From positions 2,170,001-2,234,000 of the forward strand of contig OY294049.1 in assembly GCA_958510825.1 (NCBI GenBank): a stretch of DNA of 64,000 nucleotides. The letters are read 5' to 3'. Both the position numbers and the translations under genes were made by a program. Within the stretch, counting starts at the first letter, position 1. Every line of letters begins with the position of its first letter. The stretch is from Brachypterus glaber. Taxonomy: Eukaryota > Arthropoda > Insecta > Coleoptera > Kateretidae. Below, in pieces: positions 48,189-60,049 of the stretch. The notes under the pieces were generated by a model. The model saw nothing but the letters and a program-made list of their open reading frames with translations. It searched no databases and was not told where the DNA came from.

Positions 48189-48564
48189 TCATTAGTAATG
48201 ACAATATTTTTCACGCAGGACGGGACTTTCCCCGTCACGAGTCGCACATGGCGAGACGTCATTTATGAATATTCCTTAGTCATTTTTTTCCATTGTAAAA
48301 TACATTTTAGTTGGTTAGACATACAAAACTATGGCAGCGAAACGCACAAAGAAAATATTTTTAAATACTGCAATTTTTTACCAGCTGATATTTAAAATTT
48401 TTTTTATATAATTAGCTTTTAAAATAAGCCCAAAAATAAGTTGATTTTTAAAAATTGATAGGTCTTTTCAATTTTAAAATTGACGAAGAAAATGACTTCG
48501 CTTTTACGTCGTTTTCTATTATTTTCAGAAAAATTGTCGGAAGTTACGTCCATAGATAATTATC

Positions 48565-49400
48565 TATGAACGTACAAATCGCCAAAATTCTTGCCCCACT
48601 ATTATTTTCAATATCAATATTTTTTTTACGTTTCCAACGTAAAAAAAATATTCTAACAAATATATGCGTTCATTTCTGCATTTTATTGTAATGCTTTATC
48701 ACATGTAAGGTTTTTTTTCGTGGAATTAAATTTTAAAAAATTGTATCAATTTTTATTATTTTAAGTCGTCACAAAATGTGAGAAACAAAGATGTCAATAA
48801 CCAGTATGTCCTCCTCTGTTCTCACTGAGAACTTCCCAGGCAAAACATTTACGCCTAAAACATTATTTAACCAATCGTCTTCCATTGCGAAACGAAATTG
48901 AAGATAATTTTATATTTATGTACGATAACGCCACTTTCCACCGCACAAGAAGGGTTAACAAATTTCTACAGCAAGGGAATGTTCAAAGAATGAACTGGCC
49001 AGCAAACTCACCTGACATGAATCCTTGTGAGAACGTGTGGGATATGCTAAAAAGGGTCATTTTGAATAGAGATAACCCTTCAGGAGCTAATTGCTGCTGC
49101 TCAAGAAGAGTGGAATAACCCAGCACAACGTGGTAATGATTTGTTTGAGAACGGAGGAGGTCATACTGGTTATTGACATTGTTGTTTCTCACATTTTGTG
49201 ACGACTTTGATTTTATTCGATAGAAATTTATTGATCCGATTTTTAAAATTTAATTCCTGGAGGTGTACTCGTTTCCATTAAAATAACCTTACATGTAATA
49301 ATTTCAATAAAATGTAGAATTCAACCCACATATTTGTTAGAATATTTTTTTTACGTTTCAAATTATTTGGGGGCAAAAAATTTTGGTGATGTGTATAATT
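48565..49400. mobile_element. Decayed Tc1-like element with long inverted repeats
   Basis: Arms of about 250 bases: AAAAAAATATTCTAACAAAT, CACATGTAAGG, GGAATTAAATTTTAAAAA and GTCGTCACAAAATGTGAGAA on the left all occur inverted on the right. The transposase remnant lies between. Confidence 0.85.
48855..49130 (+). pseudogene. Tc1 transposase fragment (DD34E)
   Basis: C-terminal catalytic part only. Reads RNEIEDNFIFMYDNATFHRT, then WPANSPDMNPCENVWDMLK. The second Asp (YDNA) and the Glu (CENVW) are 34 residues apart, the Tc1 signature. A +1 frameshift near 49080 is needed to continue into LQELIAAAQEEWNNPAQR. The N-terminal DNA-binding domain and first Asp are missing, so it is inactive. Confidence 0.9.
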
Positions 49401-49563
49401 ATAATTTAATAAGTAAATAAAATAAAATGACGTTATTTTCTCATGATAATAAATTCTTATAATTTTAAATATTGGGCCCAATTTTTGAAATTGTAGAATT
49501 ATTTTTTATGATGAAATCATATTTTTTCAATTTACGTAAATTACGTCATTTTCTCATGAGTAC

Positions 49564-49760
49564 CATGGTCTGTTTCATCAAGCAAGAGAGAATTAAAAAT
49601 CTCACAGTAATTATTTTCAAAATAGATTCGAATATTGGATGTGCGAGTATACTGCGTAGTTTATTTTATAAAACATAACTATATTCTATTCAAACCTGTT
49701 GTAAAAATATTTACTGTGCGATTTTTAATTTACTCTCTTGCTTGATGAAATAGACCATAG
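49564..49760. mobile_element. MITE of the TATGGTCTGTTTCATCAAGC family
   Basis: Ends CATGGTCTGTTTCATCAAGC and its complement. It shares ends and interior with the inner arms of the 4381-6523 element, and gives the intact outline of that inner family. Confidence 0.85.
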
Positions 49761-49897
49761 TTTTTTTTTCTCGTGAATTTGTTTTTTATTTTTACGAAAT
49801 TTACTCCTAGTTTGTACATAAAATTCAGAAGAATACACGTAAATTACATCATTGTTTCATGAGAATTAATTCTTACGATTTCAGAATTTGGGCTCCT

Positions 49898-50937
49898 GTA
49901 CACACATCTCCTGAAGGCAAAATGGGTTTCAAAATGAAACCACCTTTTGCAAATTTGCATACAGTTATTTTAGGGCTACCTTAGTATATAACCACTTTTA
50001 TGAAAATCAATACCTTGTCCGTTTCTTAGATATGTACAAGTTCCTCAGCAGACTCTGTAAGAAACAGTTAAATTATATTGCAAGTAGAATTTGACTAATC
50101 TTATAGTATTTTTTTCTCTGTTTAAAAATTATCTGTAGCTTTTGTCGTTTTCAAGAAATATGGTTTTATATCTTTTTAATTTTCTTAAAATAGTCATATT
50201 CGGAGACCCATAAGTATATAATGAAAGCATCTAAATGTAATTATAAAAGTCTAAATTAACATTTATTTTATGATTTAAATAACTAAAGTAAAATTAAATG
50301 TCACCTGAAACAGTGTGAACAATTTTTTTGTTGTCTGGTAGCTTGATGTAAATCAAGTCTGTAGACTAGTTCTAGCAGATATAAAATGTCACAATATAAC
50401 TTTCAATATGACAGTCAGTTATATCTAGTAGTGTACTGGATCCAGTCCAACAAAAAATTTGTTCACAATTTTTAACACTATTTCAGAGTTACAGAAAAGA
50501 AAGCCAACAAACAAAATCCAGAAAAGCATGATAACTAATTTTACTTTAGTTATTTAAATCGTAAAGTAAATTTTAATTTAGACTTTTGGATTTTCATTTT
50601 GACGCTTTCACTATTTACTTATGAGTGTCCGAATATGACCATTTTTAGCTAATGTAAAAATTTTAAAACCATATTTCTCGAAACTGACTAAAGCTAGAGA
50701 TAATTTTTAAACAGATTTGTAATTAGAGGAAAAAATACTATAAGATTAGTCAAATTCTACTTGCAATATGATTTAACTGTTGCTGCTGGTGAACTTTTAC
50801 CGTTACCTAAGAAACGGACAAGATATTGATATTGCTAAAAGTGGTTGTATACTAAGGTGCCTTAAAATAACTGTATGCAAATTTGCAAAAGGTGCTTTAA
50901 TTTGAAACCTATTTTGCCTTCAGGGGATGTGTGTGTG
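49898..50937. mobile_element. Fold-back element, ~1.04 kb
   Basis: Ends ACACATCTCCTGAAGGCAAA and its inverse. Arms of about 450 bases share CAAATTTGCATACAGTTATT, ACGGACAAG-type and TACTTGCAATAT-type blocks. Confidence 0.85.
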
Positions 50938-51343
50938 TGTATGTTGATATTTTTATCACCCGGGCAGTGCCCACTAGCTTTATTTATTGAGAAATTAAAT
51001 TTGATTAAAAAAAAGTAGAATAAATATCGTGAAAGTAAGTTTTAATAAGTAAGATTAATTGCCCTGACGGAAAAAAAACTACGTATTTTCTACAAGTTTT
51101 TACAAAAACTTTGTCCTCTAAGCAAAACTAAAACTTTTTCAAACCCGCCAAGTTGTAGAAATTTGACGTAGTTGGGCGCTCTGTAAAAAGTTGTAGTGTT
51201 GCGTAGAAAGGGAGCTCTCATACAGTCGGTCAAGTGTCACGCATTGTTTATTTAAGAATTTATGTATACTAATTCTTTTACATCAATGGTAGATCAATGC
51301 AAAACTAAATAGTTAAGGAACTCGTCCAGTGCTCATTAGCGTC

Positions 51344-51533
51344 AATCCAAACCTTTCTGCATCAGTATTTTCGCCTTTTATCGCAAGGTTAATTGAGAAT
51401 TCTAAGAAAGTATGTTTAAAATTCTTTTATCCAATACATACAGATAATAAGACAATTACCAGCTTTATTTTAAATAGATAAACTCAATGATAACCCCCGC
51501 GTAGCTTTTACTTTATTGAGTGGATAATTATCG
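51344..51533 (+). repeat. Family J segment, copy 3
   Basis: CCAAACCTTTCTGCATCAGT through TTATTGAGTGGATAATTAT repeats directly at 52030-52212. Confidence 0.88.
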
Positions 51534-52029
51534 CCTGGCATCGTGGGGGCATACTTTGACGAGATTTTGCACATATTCCTACGGTAAAGACCTCCAAATT
51601 GTCCGAGTCTCGCGACAGCTGCTCTAATGCACCTTTTTCCCTCGAAGCTTGTGCTTGATAGGGTTTGCGTCGGGCGACTGGGACGGCCAATCTCGATGAA
51701 TGTTTTCCTTGGCCCACGAGAGTCGCAATGGCGTCATTTACTCATAAAGGGGGGGCAACCGCAAAATTTTAGTTTTTGGTTTTCACCCCCCTCCCCCAGG
51801 ACCATTCCCTGTATCCGCCACTGCATTTATAATGTTTTTTAGCACAATTTCAAATTGTCGTCGTTACCATTATTTTATAGGTACCACAAATTTTAGGTTT
51901 GCCCCCCCCCTGGCAAAATCTGAAATGACACCCCTGGAGAGTCGTTTTCTCTGTTTTTCACTCAATGAAGGTTTCTTTATTGCACTTCGCCACTTCAAAT
52001 TGTGATTCCGAATTGTTTCATGCGAAATA

Positions 52030-52402
52030 TCCAAACCTTTCTGCATCAGTATTTTCGCCTTTTATCGCAAGGTTAATTGAGAATTCTAAGAAAGTATGTT
52101 TAAAGTTCTTTTATCCAATACATACAGATAATAAGACAATTACCAGCTTTATTTTAAATAGATAAACTCAATAATAACCCCCGCGTAGCTTTTACTTTAT
52201 TGAGTGGATAATTATTCATTTTACCCAGTCAACTGTCACTTATCAAATTATTTTCTTGTAAATGTCATTAAAATTTTTAATAAAAATATGAATTCCTAAG
52301 CTATTTATTGGATAAAACCTTGTATGGCACTCATGGGTAAACCGATATTGCCCATGAGAAAATTAACCTGTGAGGCGTCAGCCAAGCAGGTTAATTTTAC
52401 CC
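52030..52402 (+). mobile_element. Family J element, copy 2
   Basis: Direct repeat of 51344-51533, then continues into sequence inverted relative to 29151-29470, including AAATTAACCTGTGAGGCGTC. Confidence 0.85.
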
Positions 52403-52792
52403 ACTATTTCTGCTTAACCGACACTTTTCCTGTTGAGCCACGATCTAGTAAGTCGTCAACATTTTTCGTTACCGAGTATCATTTCACTCAGTTGTTGACA
52501 AATGTCACCGACTTGCCTATATACTTCGCAGCCGCTGTAGGCGTCATTTTCGGACCTTTCGGATGCGAATAGAGGAAGACAGCCTCGAACCGTGACGGGT
52601 ACGCTGCACTCTTGTTTTAAAACGTTTTAGTTCATCAAAAATAAGCTTCAGAAATAGTTTCTATGTACAAAGCATTCTGCGTCAGGAAGTAAACTAAATC
52701 CTCGAAAAAAAAAGTACGTCTCCCTCTTGCCGACTATACGTTATAGGTGAAACGCTCTTACTTGACCGACTGTAAAATTTTTCTGTCAGGGC

Positions 52793-53639
52793 GAAAACAG
52801 AAAAACGTTCTTATGAAATCCTAATGCAAAACCGAGCTAGAAAAATATAGATTTATCACTTTACAACAATCACAAAATGTATACATTTAGGTATATATTT
52901 ATTTTAGACCAATTACTAAATCCTGCACAATTAAACTAAGGCTTTTGTAAATATAGCATAGCACGCTGATCTTGAACACATATCAGGTTTAAGTGACTTA
53001 CCAACGCAAACCAAGAGTTAATCCTGTTGGTAGGAGGTCTACACATTATAAAACCATTAAGAGTAAAATATGAGGAGCTCTGTTCGGAAATTTTTGACAG
53101 AAATTTAATACACGTGTATTAAATTTCTGTCATGTGTGAACAATAATTCAATAACAATAGTGTTGACAAATAATTTGTCATTAATCAATACACTAATATG
53201 CATATGTTTTGAGAAAATAATCTGCAAAAAGTCTCATTTGTACTTTTTTCCGAAATGGAAATCAATAGACCATTTCTGTAAATTAATTTAAATCCTCTGA
53301 TCAAAATTTATATAATATACGCTAAAACAGTATATAATGAACTATTAAGCCGACTATGGTCATTTTTGAGGAATAAAGTCAATGTCCTGCTGAAACCGAG
53401 CACCTCAGACTTTACTGTTGAGCAAACTGAATTCCTAGTAGAAGAAAAAAGTCTAAAAACATCAAAAATTAAAACTAACTTTAATTAAGCTGCTGATAAT
53501 AAAAAAAATAATTGTAAAAATCTAAAGCTTAAAGGGGTAAATTTTAAGGGGTTAAATATTGTAAATTTCAATAAAAAATCTATACAAATATATTTTTTAA
53601 ATTTGACCAGAAATTCGTAATCTACGACCTCAAAAATCC
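52793..53639. other. Gene-free intergenic DNA
   Basis: No gene seen. A short hairpin with AAATTTAATACAC/GTGTATTAAATTTCTG lies at 53101-53133. Confidence 0.5.
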
Positions 53640-53990
53640 CTATATACCGATTTTGAGTCGGCATGGTTCATAAATGACAAAATTCGCCATACTGGCGCCG
53701 CAATTTTGAATTTTTAGTCAATTTTAGTCAGAAAATCCCCAGATGCCAATTTTGGTTCGAACGGGCCATAAAGTCTACCGCCATATTGGCGCCGCCATTT
53801 TGAAATGTTTTATTTTGCCCAAACATTTTTAATTTACTACGCAGAAAACCCCCAGATACCGATTTTGGTTCGAATAGGTCATTAATAACACAAATCGTCC
53901 GCCATATTGGCGCCGCCATTTTGAATTTTTTAATTTACACCATAAATTTGTAATCTTTGACCCCGATAACCTCCCGATGCCGATTTTGGG
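53640..53990 (+). repeat. ~115-bp tandem repeat with GCCGCCATTTTG boxes
   Basis: Three full units and part of a fourth with CCGATTTTGG(T)TCGAA, CGCCATATTGGCGCCGCC and ATTTTGAATTTTT. Boxes lie at 53697 (one change), 53791 and 53912. Confidence 0.85.
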
Positions 53991-55508
53991 CTGATCTGTA
54001 GGCATAACTTTAAAATCTACACTTTGACGCTTATATACGTTTTCGCTCGACCACACGCATATAATAAAAGCGTGTAAAAATAATATGCAGCTTTATGCGG
54101 CCAAATTTAGTATGGTTTATTAGAGTTGTAAATAAGCTATCAGAGAATTAAACATTTATTACCGGAACTAACAGGAATCAAACTGTAGATCAAGCAAAAT
54201 AAAATATTTTGAGAAATTACTTGGAGCGTATTCCTGCCAAATTTTATTAACAGTGGCAAAGCTACTTTTGTATTTTTTGTCGTAATAAAAATATAATCCT
54301 ACTGGGTCATATATGTTCCACTTTTTTTTTCTATGTAAAATATTTATTTTATACAAAAAAAAAACACTTTGTGTCACAAAGTTTGTGATCGCCAATGACC
54401 AGTTGTAACTTAAAAATGTTGATAGAAAAAAAAATTAAAATTGGGTCTCAAAGGGTTAACTCTTGGTTTGCGTTGACAAGTCTTTTATTACACTTAATTT
54501 CTATTCAGGATTAGCGCGATAGGTATTAGGATGCTCCGTAAAAAATAGATTGGGATTGGGACACTGCATTTAGTTTGTTCGAAATTGTCTAAAAATGTGT
54601 ACCAAACTTCAGGTCGATATCAACATGTGGCACTTCAGCCCTAAAAAGGGAAAACAAAACATATTTTTAAGAATGTACAAGCCAAACGGTACGTCCCACA
54701 GTGGTCGTTAGCGGCCAAAAGTCTATATATTCTGTAATTGTTTATATAAATTAGTAATTTTTTGGCAAAATTATCAGCATATTATTGTGCTCTTTTTGAC
54801 ATATTGTTAAAATCCTAGCACTTCCGGTTATACCGAAAGTATAAGATTTTTTTGATGATTTTTATTCTAATTTAATGAATTTTAGAATATATTATCAGAG
54901 TATGCAATTTTTTGACATAATATAAAGTTTTCAGAGCTTCCGGTTATACCGGAAATACGTATTTTTGTTGTTACTTTAAAGATTATTTTACCAATTGTTA
55001 ATTAAATTTAGTCAATTTTGAGTTACAGTTTTGTAAATTGATAAATTATTCAAAAATATTCTTTTTGCACGACCAAGACTAAAACCTAATTTTACGCTTT
55101 CATTTTCGGGACTAAACTTGCCGTTTTTCTCCCTAGGGAATAAAAATCACGGCAACCTTGATAATATTAAAATATTATACTTACTATGTGCTTTGCTGGT
55201 TCAAAAATTAGGTTTGGTGGTGTTTTGTAATAAATTTATTTGATTTTAACAAAGAAAACCTTTAAAAATAAAATTGTTATAACAATTTATACATAACTTA
55301 AAATTTATCATCTTCGTCCATTTTTTTGACGTTTGTGTCAACCATATTAAAAAACAATTGAAATCGCGATAGCCATGAAACTGACTTTTCGCAATTTACA
55401 GGCATCTTGATTAAATTACGAAAATAAAACAACCGATTTTAGACGCGTGGTTTTTAATTTTAATTTTATCTACCTACCTAAATTATGTTTGGTCCTGCAA
55501 AAAATAGT
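53991..55508. other. Gene-free intergenic DNA
   Basis: No gene seen. Two ACTTCCGGTTATACC quasi-palindromes (54820 and 54937) repeat about 117 bases apart. Confidence 0.55.
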
Positions 55509-55637
55509 GTATATACCTCAGGACTAAACTTGGCTGTTTTAGTCCCTTGCATTTCTGTTTCCCTCGCTCGCTACACTCGCTCAGGAAACACTAATGCAGC
55601 GGGACTAAAACAGCCAGTTTAGTCCCTTGGTATATAA
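55509..55637. mobile_element. Palindromic MITE, 129 bp
   Basis: ATATACC, GGACTAAACTTGGCTG and TTTTAGTCCC on the left, all inverted on the right. The centre is CTCGCTCGCTACACTCGC. Confidence 0.88.
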
Positions 55638-57453
55638 ATAACTATTATTTTTGTACTAGTTTCGATTAAACCAAAAATAGTTTACATTTCTGCTATTCTA
55701 AGATAAATTTTATAACCACTAATAGTTAAATTGGGGAAAAATAATAAATAAAATAAAACTGATAAAACTGACATTTGACTGATAATCATGTTTATATTAT
55801 TATTTTCTTTATGCGTTTTGTTTTACGTCATTTTTGAAAGATCCTGTAGCAGTATAAATTAAAAAATTACATGTTTTATCAAAAATTGACATATTATAGA
55901 TGGTTGTACTCAGAATTCAATTTTGCATCAAAATATGTAAAAATATACAGGGTGTTCTATTTAAAAATCAAAAGTTGAGGTAATTTCCGGCAAAACCGGA
56001 AGTGACCGAATATTTTTTATAATGCCAAAAAAATCAGTTTATTCAATTATTTAAATCCACCAAATTTCATTTTAATAAGTTAATAAACAAAAAAGTTATA
56101 GGGGTGTACCAGTATTTTTTCCCACCCGGTATATGAAGTTTACAGATAATTTAAAGTTTATTTGCCATAAAAATGCACATAAATTTTTCCTAGTTAACTC
56201 TAGCTAACTTCGCTTATTTACTATCTGACGTAAATTACTATACTATATTTGGTCTGACCGGGTGCGACCGGGTTGTGCGAAAAATGAATTGGAAGTGCGA
56301 TTTTTTAAGGTTCAACAAAGAAAATCGCATATGTGCGACAAGACAGGTTTTACCACAAGTTCCTTCAATGTTATTAATATTTTTAATTTTTTATGAAGAC
56401 CAAGCATAATTCTATTATACTGGAAGTTCAATAAAACCTGCTGTGACTCATACCTTTGCTGCTTTCGTATAAAGGGTCCGCCTTTGCGAAGATTCGGCGA
56501 AATTACGCGAGTCGCACCCGAACTGGTATGATCTTCACCTATTACCACACATTAGCAACTGAGTTTTATTGAATTTCCAGTATAGTTGCTTTAAAAATAT
56601 TCTTTATAATAAGGCTTTGTCTCTTTTTGGGGGTCATTAAATTTAGTATAATTTTGAGATCTGAGCGTCATAATAAATCTGCCTGTTTCATTGTTGCATC
56701 AAAAATTATGGACGTGATTTAAAAATTTAAGACTATATATTCTAAATACAATAAAGTATTGTTAAACAACACATAAAATTATATTTGGAAAATTTTAAAT
56801 TATAAAACCTTTACATTTTCTTACTTTTGGCCGCTAATGATCACTGTGCGTCCTATTCTAAAAATATATATTTTTTGAAATAATAAAAATATTTCAAAAA
56901 GAAATTTTTTGAAATAATAAAAATATTTTAAAAATATATTTTTTGCAATAAAAATATGTTTATTTAAATACATAATATGTATATTATCCTTTATTCTTAA
57001 CATTTGTTGTTACAGTCTTAAAAACATATTTTGTACCTCTTTTTACTGCTCAATGTAGCACTTTTTAATGTTGAGCTATCTACCTGAAATTGGGTAGAAA
57101 TCATTTTTAGACAACTTAAAATAAATTTAGGTAGCTCCCCTAAAAATCAATTTTTTAATGTATTAGGTATTTATATATTTAAACTTTAAAAATAATCCTA
57201 ATAGTGTTACTTGTTTCAACACTTTTTATTAATTTTGCTATTTTTTTTTTTTAATTTGTGGACATCCGGGCGCTCTCGCCCTGCCCGGCTCATTAGAAAG
57301 GCGGAGGGACGGGTCCACACGGCATCTTGCGAGAGCGCTGTAACACTGTTCCCAGTCACTATTGCTTTTGTCGGGTTCAAAGTTTTATTGTATATGACTT
57401 GATGTATATCGTTTCTGACTAGTTTTTTTGTAAGAAAAGCTTAAATAGACTAA
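55638..57453. other. Gene-free intergenic DNA
   Basis: No gene seen. Holds one TATACAGGGTGTTC terminus (about 55946), a TTTTTTGAAATAATAAAAAT triple at 56870-56960, and a GC-rich patch (57258-57345) with GCGCTCTCGCC and GCGAGAGCGC. Confidence 0.5.
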
Positions 57454-58507
57454 TATACAGGGTTACTCAGAAATAAGTTCGAGAAATTTCAGAGGTGATT
57501 CTACATTAAAAAATATGAAAAAGTTCATATAAAGGGTGGTCCGGAAATGGCCCTCCTAAGGAAACATCTAAAAAGTAGTTTTTATTTAATATTTCTGAAA
57601 CTCTATAAACCACAGTAACAAATTTTTGCACATGCCTTAACATTGATGAAGGCTAACATTTCATCTATTTTTTATTTGGTAATTTTAACCACGGACGTGC
57701 GAAATGGGGGGCGATGTCACTTTTTTTGCCCCAAACATTTTTATCATTAAAATTTCAATACTGCAGAGAGATTCTACATTAAAAACTACGAAAAAAAACT
57801 TCTCATACACAAATATCCACAAATCGCTTTTAAGGGAGCTACGGTGCCTTAAAAATTGTTACTCTGTAAGAAGGGTAGTACTCTTAAAACTGATTTTCGA
57901 GCCTAGATGTATACCAGCTTTTTTCACAGTTTTTAATGCAGAATCACCCTGCAGTATTAAAATTTTTATTGCGGCATATTTTAGTTCCTATTTTTGATGC
58001 TCAGGATGTGAAATTGCCTCTTTAATTCCAATTTTCTCGAAAACGGTTAGCTCTATGGTGTTACAAAAAGAGTAGCTTTATGTATTTTTAATTAAAGATT
58101 AATATTTTATTCAGAAAATGTCAACAAATCTACGGATAAAAAAGATTGGGGCAAAAAAGTGAAATCGCCTTCCCATTTTGCACGTCCCTGGTTAAAATTA
58201 CTAAATAAAATTTATGTGAAATGATAGCCCTTATCAATGCTAGGGCATGTGCAAAAAGTCGTTACTGTAGTTTATAGGGTTCCAGAAATATTAAATAAAA
58301 ACTACTTTTTAGATGTACGCTTAGGAGGGTTGATTTCCGGACCAACCTTTATAGGATTGATTGATTGATGAAGAGAAACAAGATGAGGATTCGTACCTCA
58401 AACACTGCGGCCACCTGCGGGCAACCTTTATAGGAACTTTTTTTCATATTTTTTAACGTAGAATCACCTCTTAAATTTCTTGAACTCATTTCTGAATAAC
58501 CTTGTAT
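57454..58507. mobile_element. Family G element, copy 3
   Basis: Ends TATACAGGGTTACTCAGAAA and the inverse of CATTTCTGAATAACCTTGTATA. Very close to copy 1 in the arms (AAATAAGTTCGA, ACGTGCGAAATGG). A retroposon interrupts it at 58357-58421. Confidence 0.87.
58357..58421 (-). mobile_element. Truncated retroposon with 14-bp target duplication
   Basis: CAACCTTTATAGGA at 58343-58356 and 58422-58435 flanks a 65-base insert that begins with (TTGA)n on + and continues ACCTCAAACACTGCGGCC. Orientation is minus, tail (ATCA)n-like, as in RTE-type LINEs. Confidence 0.8.
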
Positions 58508-58874
58508 AACTGATAAATTTTTAACGAAATAATTCTATTCGTCCATAAACCTCAGAGAAATTAAATGAACAATAAATAAAATGTCGATAATATTGATCAA
58601 CGTGAGGCACCCATATATTTATATTTAGTAAATAGTGGTACCTAAGATTGGAAAAATGTGGTAGTCGCAGCCCCCCTCCCCAACGACGTTCCTTCAGTAC
58701 GCCCCTGTTTCTCTCCCCTGGCCAGAGGAGAGAAACACCCAGGCCTGGGTGAGAATTGCCAAATTTTGCGACGAGATTAAAAATGAGCTTATTGATACAA
58801 AACTAAAAAATATAATTTTGTAAGAAACATGCTAAAATCTACGTTGTCATGAATGCTTTTATATTATATAACTG

Positions 58875-59007
58875 TAGAGTCCGCGCGCGATAAGAATGGA
58901 CAGCTACGTCATAAACTTAATGACGACACTTCGCACAACATTGCAGGCGTAGTAAACGGCTTTATTCCAACAAGCGACTGTACCATTCTTATCGCGCGCG
59001 GACTCTA
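58875..59007. mobile_element. GC-rich-ended MITE, 133 bp
   Basis: TAGAGTCCGCGCGCGATAAG with AATGG, and its exact complement, bracket a 83-base centre. The TIRs are 25 bases and perfect. Confidence 0.9.
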
Positions 59008-59536
59008 GGAACAGTTAAATCATATGCTATATAAGGAAGTCATTAACCGCGATAACATGCCATAGGGGAAAATTTTAATTCAATTCACCAACTTTTAAAT
59101 GATTTTATATCAACCCCGACACTGATTTGAAATTTTCTTAACTGTCTGCAAAATTATATTTTTATTAAAGCATTCAAGAATTATAACACGTGGTGTTTTT
59201 AGTTATTTTTCTGGAAAATGCACTAAAAAAAATAAATTTTTAGTTTTTTTAAGATTCTTTTTCTTCCATTAAGGTATAACTCTCGAAAGAGTTCTGTGTA
59301 GATAATGTTTCGCAAACTAGAATCATAATTAATGTGATATATTTAAGAGTTAATAATAGAACCATTTTTATAACTATCTGTATGTTAAATATATATTATA
59401 TTTTAAATAAATATATCAATATGTAAAATAGATTCTCGCTTTTACTTATTTACAAAGTACACATTTTTGACCAAATGCCAGTCTGGGCTCCTTCAATAGC
59501 AGCGCTCTGTGCCGAGTTTGGTTTGGTTTTTGGTTG

Positions 59537-59974
59537 GTTGGTTTGGTTTTTGGACCAACCGTTAGCTTTAGGGCGTCCGAAAACGGTATTGCCCGAAAAT
59601 TTTTGTCGGACAAGGTTACCACTTGATTTTAAATATTTTTATTAAACGATCCTGAAAAAATCAGCTGTGAGGTGCTAAAGGTTATGACGACATAACTTTA
59701 CCATGTTAGGTTAGTTAGGACGTCATAACATTAAGCACCTCACAGCTTATTTTTTCAGGATCGTTTAATAAAAATATTTAAAATCAAGTGGTAACCTTGT
59801 CCGTCTGGCAATACCGTTGTCGGACGCCCTAAACTTAAAAAAAAAAAACGCAACGCTACCGAGAATTTTTTTATGCAAGAAGTTGCTTGACTGGACATAA
59901 AGAACACATATACAAAGTCTCAACGGTGAGGTAATAAAAAAAATCTACTGGACGTGGGCTCCCGGACTATAATC
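59537..59974. mobile_element. Family H MITE, copy 2, left end replaced
   Basis: The right half matches copy 1 (CGTGGGCTCCCGGAC end). The left terminus is lost and joined to a TTGGTTTGG microsatellite (59517-59553). Inner hairpin GTGAGGTGCTAAA is matched by an inverse around TTAGGTTAGTTAGG. Confidence 0.8.
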
Positions 59975-60049
59975 TCTAAAACGGTGTAGTAGAAAACGTT
60001 TAGTTAGGTAACTAGACATTAGGTACACCTTTCCACCTGTTGACCTGTG

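Larger units (their letters stand above)
51061..52792. mobile_element. Composite element with family J insertions
   Basis: Outer ends GCCCTGACGGAAAAA and TTTTTCTGTCAGGGC, with CAGTCGGTCAAGT and ACTTGACCGACTG further in. Inside are two direct copies of a 190-bp family J segment and a GC-richer patch (51535-51730) of unknown origin. Confidence 0.6.

Noticed and set aside
47792..48262. 156-codon open frame on minus strand
   Set aside because: It spans the two arms of a fold-back (47903-48188), overlaps frames on the other strand, and has no recognisable domain.
52324..52572. 82-codon frame with balanced composition
   Set aside because: Overlaps the family J border; no recognisable domain. A captured gene fragment is possible but cannot be supported.
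59740..59760. TTAGGTTAGTTAGG as interstitial telomere repeat
   Set aside because: Only two or three imperfect units, forming the loop of family H copy 2; too few for a telomere relic.
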